64,000 bases of DNA from Kribbella sp. VKM Ac-2569 (lineage in GTDB: Bacteria > Actinomycetota > Actinomycetes > Propionibacteriales > Kribbellaceae). Numbering within the stretch: the first letter of the stretch is position 1; every line of letters starts with the position of its first letter. The stretch lies in assembly GCF_004216905.1 (NCBI RefSeq), contig NZ_SGXJ01000004.1, forward strand, positions 310,001 to 374,000. The letters are read 5' to 3'. Below are positions 62,357-64,000 of this stretch, in pieces. The notes under the pieces are model-generated. The model had not been told where the DNA came from, did not search any database, and saw only the letters and a list, made by a program, of their open reading frames with translations. Both the position numbers and the translations under genes were made by a program.

Positions 62357-63356
62357 TCTCGGCCCGGACCAGTGCTTTCAGTCGGCCGCGGAGGATCTTT
62401 TGGCGGCGTTCCTCGTCGGGGAACAGGTCTAGGTAGGCAGGGCCCTTGGCGGCGAGCAGGTCGTCGTCGAGGCGTCGTACTGTGCCGGCCGGGGCTCGGT
62501 GCGTCATTGCTGCCTGCACTGCTTCGCTGTCGATACCTGTGAGGAGTTCGGTGAGCTGCTCCTCGGTGGTGACACCGAGGCGGAGCAGGACGCCCAGGAT
62601 CCACGCGTAGTGCGTGGTCTTCGCATGCGGCGCGTCCGGGTACCGGCGGGTCAGGTACGTCGTCAGCGTGGCCGTCGTGAGGTCCAGCGGCGCCTTGTCC
62701 GACGCGGTCGCGGCCAGCTCGCGGTACAGCCGGTCGATCTCGGTGAACTCGTTGTCGGCGAGCTCCATCAACGCGGCGGCCAGGAGGAACCGCCGGTCGA
62801 ACTCGGGCTTGCGGTCCGGCGGGATGTCCAGCTTGTACCGGATGTCGTGCTCGAACTCGGCCCACGCGTGCTGGACCGCCGTCCGGACCTGGATCTCCAT
62901 CACCAGGTTCTTCAGTACGGCGTACTCCGGCAGCTCCCGGCGGTGATCGTTGAGCCGGACCAGGTAGTGCTTGCTGGCGTACCCGAAGACGCCCTGCGCC
63001 CGGGTGTGCGCGCCCATGTCGGTGTGCTCGACGATCTCGAACTCTTCCTCGATCACCTCGCAGACCCGATCCACCGCCTCGACCAGGAACGTGATGACAC
63101 GGGCCGCGACCAGGTCGGTGATCTGGTTCAGCGGGTCGTCGTACTTCGGTCTCGTGGGGTCGTCGGGATGCGGCTTCGACGCCTTCGCGAGGAACGACTC
63201 GGGATCCTTGGCCCGCGCGGTGGCGGTCAGGTAGTTGATGCCTTCCTCTTCGCCGATCAGCTCGTTGATCAGCGACTCGAGCTTGCGCGCACCGCCGACG
63301 TACTGCTGGTGCACCCGCTCGTACAACGCACCAGCCTGCGGAACCCACTCCACCAT
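62343..63356 (-). CDS. RelA/SpoT-domain nucleotidyltransferase (small alarmone synthetase-like)
   Basis: 337 residues from the ATG at 63356; a longer frame reaches 63494 but crosses the palindrome at 63401-63422. The synthetase core is complete: 'ITDLVAARVITFLVEAVDRV' (about 79-98), 'FGYASKHYLVRLNDH' (124-138), 'MEIQVRTAVQHAWAEFEHDI' (153-172) with the E-I-Q-V-R-T box, then 'RYKLD'. No HD hydrolase and no TGS/ACT domains. A helical C-terminal 150 residues distinguish it from the shortest RelQ/RelP enzymes. Likely makes (p)ppGpp or, like some toxSAS toxins, another pyrophosphorylated product; no antitoxin-like ORF is adjacent. Confidence 0.85.
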   Translation of the reverse strand: MVEWVPQAGALYERVHQQYVGGARKLESLINELIGEEEGINYLTATARAKDPESFLAKASKPHPDDPTRPKYDDPLNQITDLVAARVITFLVEAVDRVCEVIEEEFEIVEHTDMGAHTRAQGVFGYASKHYLVRLNDHRRELPEYAVLKNLVMEIQVRTAVQHAWAEFEHDIRYKLDIPPDRKPEFDRRFLLAAALMELADNEFTEIDRLYRELAATASDKAPLDLTTATLTTYLTRRYPDAPHAKTTHYAWILGVLLRLGVTTEEQLTELLTGIDSEAVQAAMTHRAPAGTVRRLDDDLLAAKGPAYLDLFPDEERRQKILRGRLKALVRAEIIQP

Positions 63357-63400
63357 GCCGGAACCATAGTGGTCTTGAGGTCGCTCGTGGTGTCTATCGG

Positions 63401-63422
63401 TTTCTAGTGATTTCACTAGAAA
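63401..63422. promoter_or_regulatory. 22-bp perfect palindrome between the alarmone synthetase-like and ATPase genes
   Basis: Arms TTTCTAGTGA (63401-63410) and TCACTAGAAA (63413-63422) with a TT centre, AT-rich in a GC-rich genome. It lies 45 nt upstream of the synthetase ATG and 84 nt upstream of the ATPase ATG. Strong operator candidate. Confidence 0.7.
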
Positions 63423-63505
63423 GCCGTAGAGATCTGTCGCGACACGCTCTGCCCGTTGATCGGTCAATCTACGGAAAACGCTAGACGGCCTCATACAGTG
63501 AAAGC

Positions 63506-64000
63506 ATGGATCCGATCCGGAATCCCTATGCGCCCGGCGCCGGTCAGCGGCCGCCTGAGCTGGCCGGACGCGACACCGAGGTGCGGCAGTTCGAGGTGGT
63601 ACTCGAACGGGTCGCGGCAGGCAGACCGGAGCGGAGCCTGGTGCTCAGCGGTCTCCGGGGCGTCGGTAAGACGGTGCTGCTCAACACACTGCGTTCGCAA
63701 GCGATCAAGCGGGCGTGGGGCACCGGGAAGATCGAGGCGCGACCGGACCAGAGCATCCGGTTGCCGATCGCCCAGGCGCTGCACACCGCGATGCGGGAGC
63801 TGGGGCACCGGCACCGCGACGACGAGAAGGTCGACCAGTTCAGCGCCGTACTGAAGGCCTTCGCGTTGCGTACGGCGGCGAACGACCGGAAGGGGATCCG
63901 CTGGCACCCGCCGGTGGATGTGGCCGCTGCGAAGGGCCGGGCCGACTCCGGTGACCTGGAGATGGACCTGATCGAGCTGTTCACCGACGCCGCGGATCTC
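63506..64000 (+). CDS. P-loop ATPase (AAA/STAND-like), truncated by window edge
   Basis: 165 visible codons from the ATG at 63506; the C-terminus is beyond the window. 'NPYAPGAGQRPPELAGRDTE' at the N-terminus and Walker A 'LVLSGLRGVGKTVLLNTLR' (about 45-63) match actinobacterial ATP-binding proteins that often carry a C-terminal winged helix and are called AAA-family or Orc/Cdc6-like. The stretch 'SGDLEMDLIELFTDAADL' near the edge continues this pattern. Role unknown; the shared 149-nt upstream region with the alarmone synthetase-like gene suggests common control. Confidence 0.85.
   Translation, partial: MDPIRNPYAPGAGQRPPELAGRDTEVRQFEVVLERVAAGRPERSLVLSGLRGVGKTVLLNTLRSQAIKRAWGTGKIEARPDQSIRLPIAQALHTAMRELGHRHRDDEKVDQFSAVLKAFALRTAANDRKGIRWHPPVDVAAAKGRADSGDLEMDLIELFTDAADL

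Noticed and set aside
63357..63494. Longer start for the RelA/SpoT-domain gene
   Set aside because: The extension would code through the perfect 22-bp palindrome and has no family similarity; the ATG at 63356 begins directly before the conserved helix.
62343..64000. A toxSAS toxin-antitoxin pair of the RelA-like gene with the ATPase
   Set aside because: The two genes are divergent, the neighbour is a large P-loop protein rather than a small antitoxin, and the synthetase has an extra C-terminal half unlike compact toxSAS.

Overview
The window is high-GC, gene-dense actinobacterial chromosome. Weak start signals, many GTG starts, 1-8 nt overlaps between co-directional genes, a DinB-like protein of the mycothiol-dependent type (TIGR03084), a putative F420/deazaflavin-dependent nitroreductase-like protein, an EcsC protein, a membrane NACHT NTPase and AccA1/AccD1-type carboxylase subunits all point to Actinomycetes. 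The feel is of a Kribbella-like member of Propionibacteriales; that genus-level guess is inference, not shown. I see no tRNA, rRNA, CRISPR, insertion sequence or prophage. No stretch longer than about 240 nt lacks a gene.

Layout. 1-6.3 kb: a truncated DHA2 drug-efflux MFS gene, a membrane-anchored NACHT NTPase, a small membrane protein, and an Fsr-type MFS exporter divergent from a cupin/AraC regulator. 6.3-16.8 kb (minus strand): a tightly overlapping eight-gene catabolic operon (TIGR03084 protein, AtuA, acyl-CoA dehydrogenase, carboxyltransferase, biotin carboxylase, second acyl-CoA dehydrogenase, acyl-CoA ligase, TetR) that looks made for branched-chain/isoprenoid acyl-CoA (acyclic terpene or leucine) breakdown. 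HMG-CoA lyase, which would finish such a route, sits alone at 32.2 kb. 17-25.6 kb: a wHTH-nucleotidyltransferase, a BadF/GlcNAc-type kinase beside a ceramidase-like protein, a YhgE/Pip membrane protein with a degenerate ATPase partner and divergent TetR, a sulfite-oxidase-fold molybdoenzyme, and a MarR regulator.

25.7-31.4 kb: a three-gene ABC-2 exporter (COG4586/4587/3694 type), then two genes resembling orphan type IV secretion parts (a single-TM protein and a VirB6/TrbL-like polytopic protein) and a metallophosphoesterase, flanked by an inverted DnaA-box-like 11-mer. 31.5-46.7 kb: acetyltransferases, HMG-CoA lyase, XRE/MmyB regulator, EcsC, leucyl/phenylalanyl-tRNA-protein transferase, a TetR/nitroreductase-like pair, two ABC half-exporters, adenosine deaminase, a DrrAB exporter with PadR regulator, a membrane acyltransferase, and a GlxA-type AraC regulator divergent from a small membrane protein across a symmetric operator.

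46.7-64 kb: a DUF418 membrane protein with an apparent 3' frameshift, a methyltransferase, a 46-residue small protein, an Fpg/Nei glycosylase, DUF2871 protein, rhodanese, a large secreted phosphodiester glycosidase/metallophosphoesterase fusion, LD-carboxypeptidase, S9 peptidase, an asymmetric heterodimeric ABC exporter, a DHA2 MFS exporter, a RelA/SpoT-domain synthetase and the start of a P-loop ATPase.

The most general feature is architectural: twelve of thirteen convergent gene pairs overlap at their 3' ends, so converging transcripts have almost no non-coding space in which to terminate. The best-supported local surprises are ATP-site degeneration in two transport systems, the orphan secretion-like pair, and the symmetric operator of the GlxA-type regulator.
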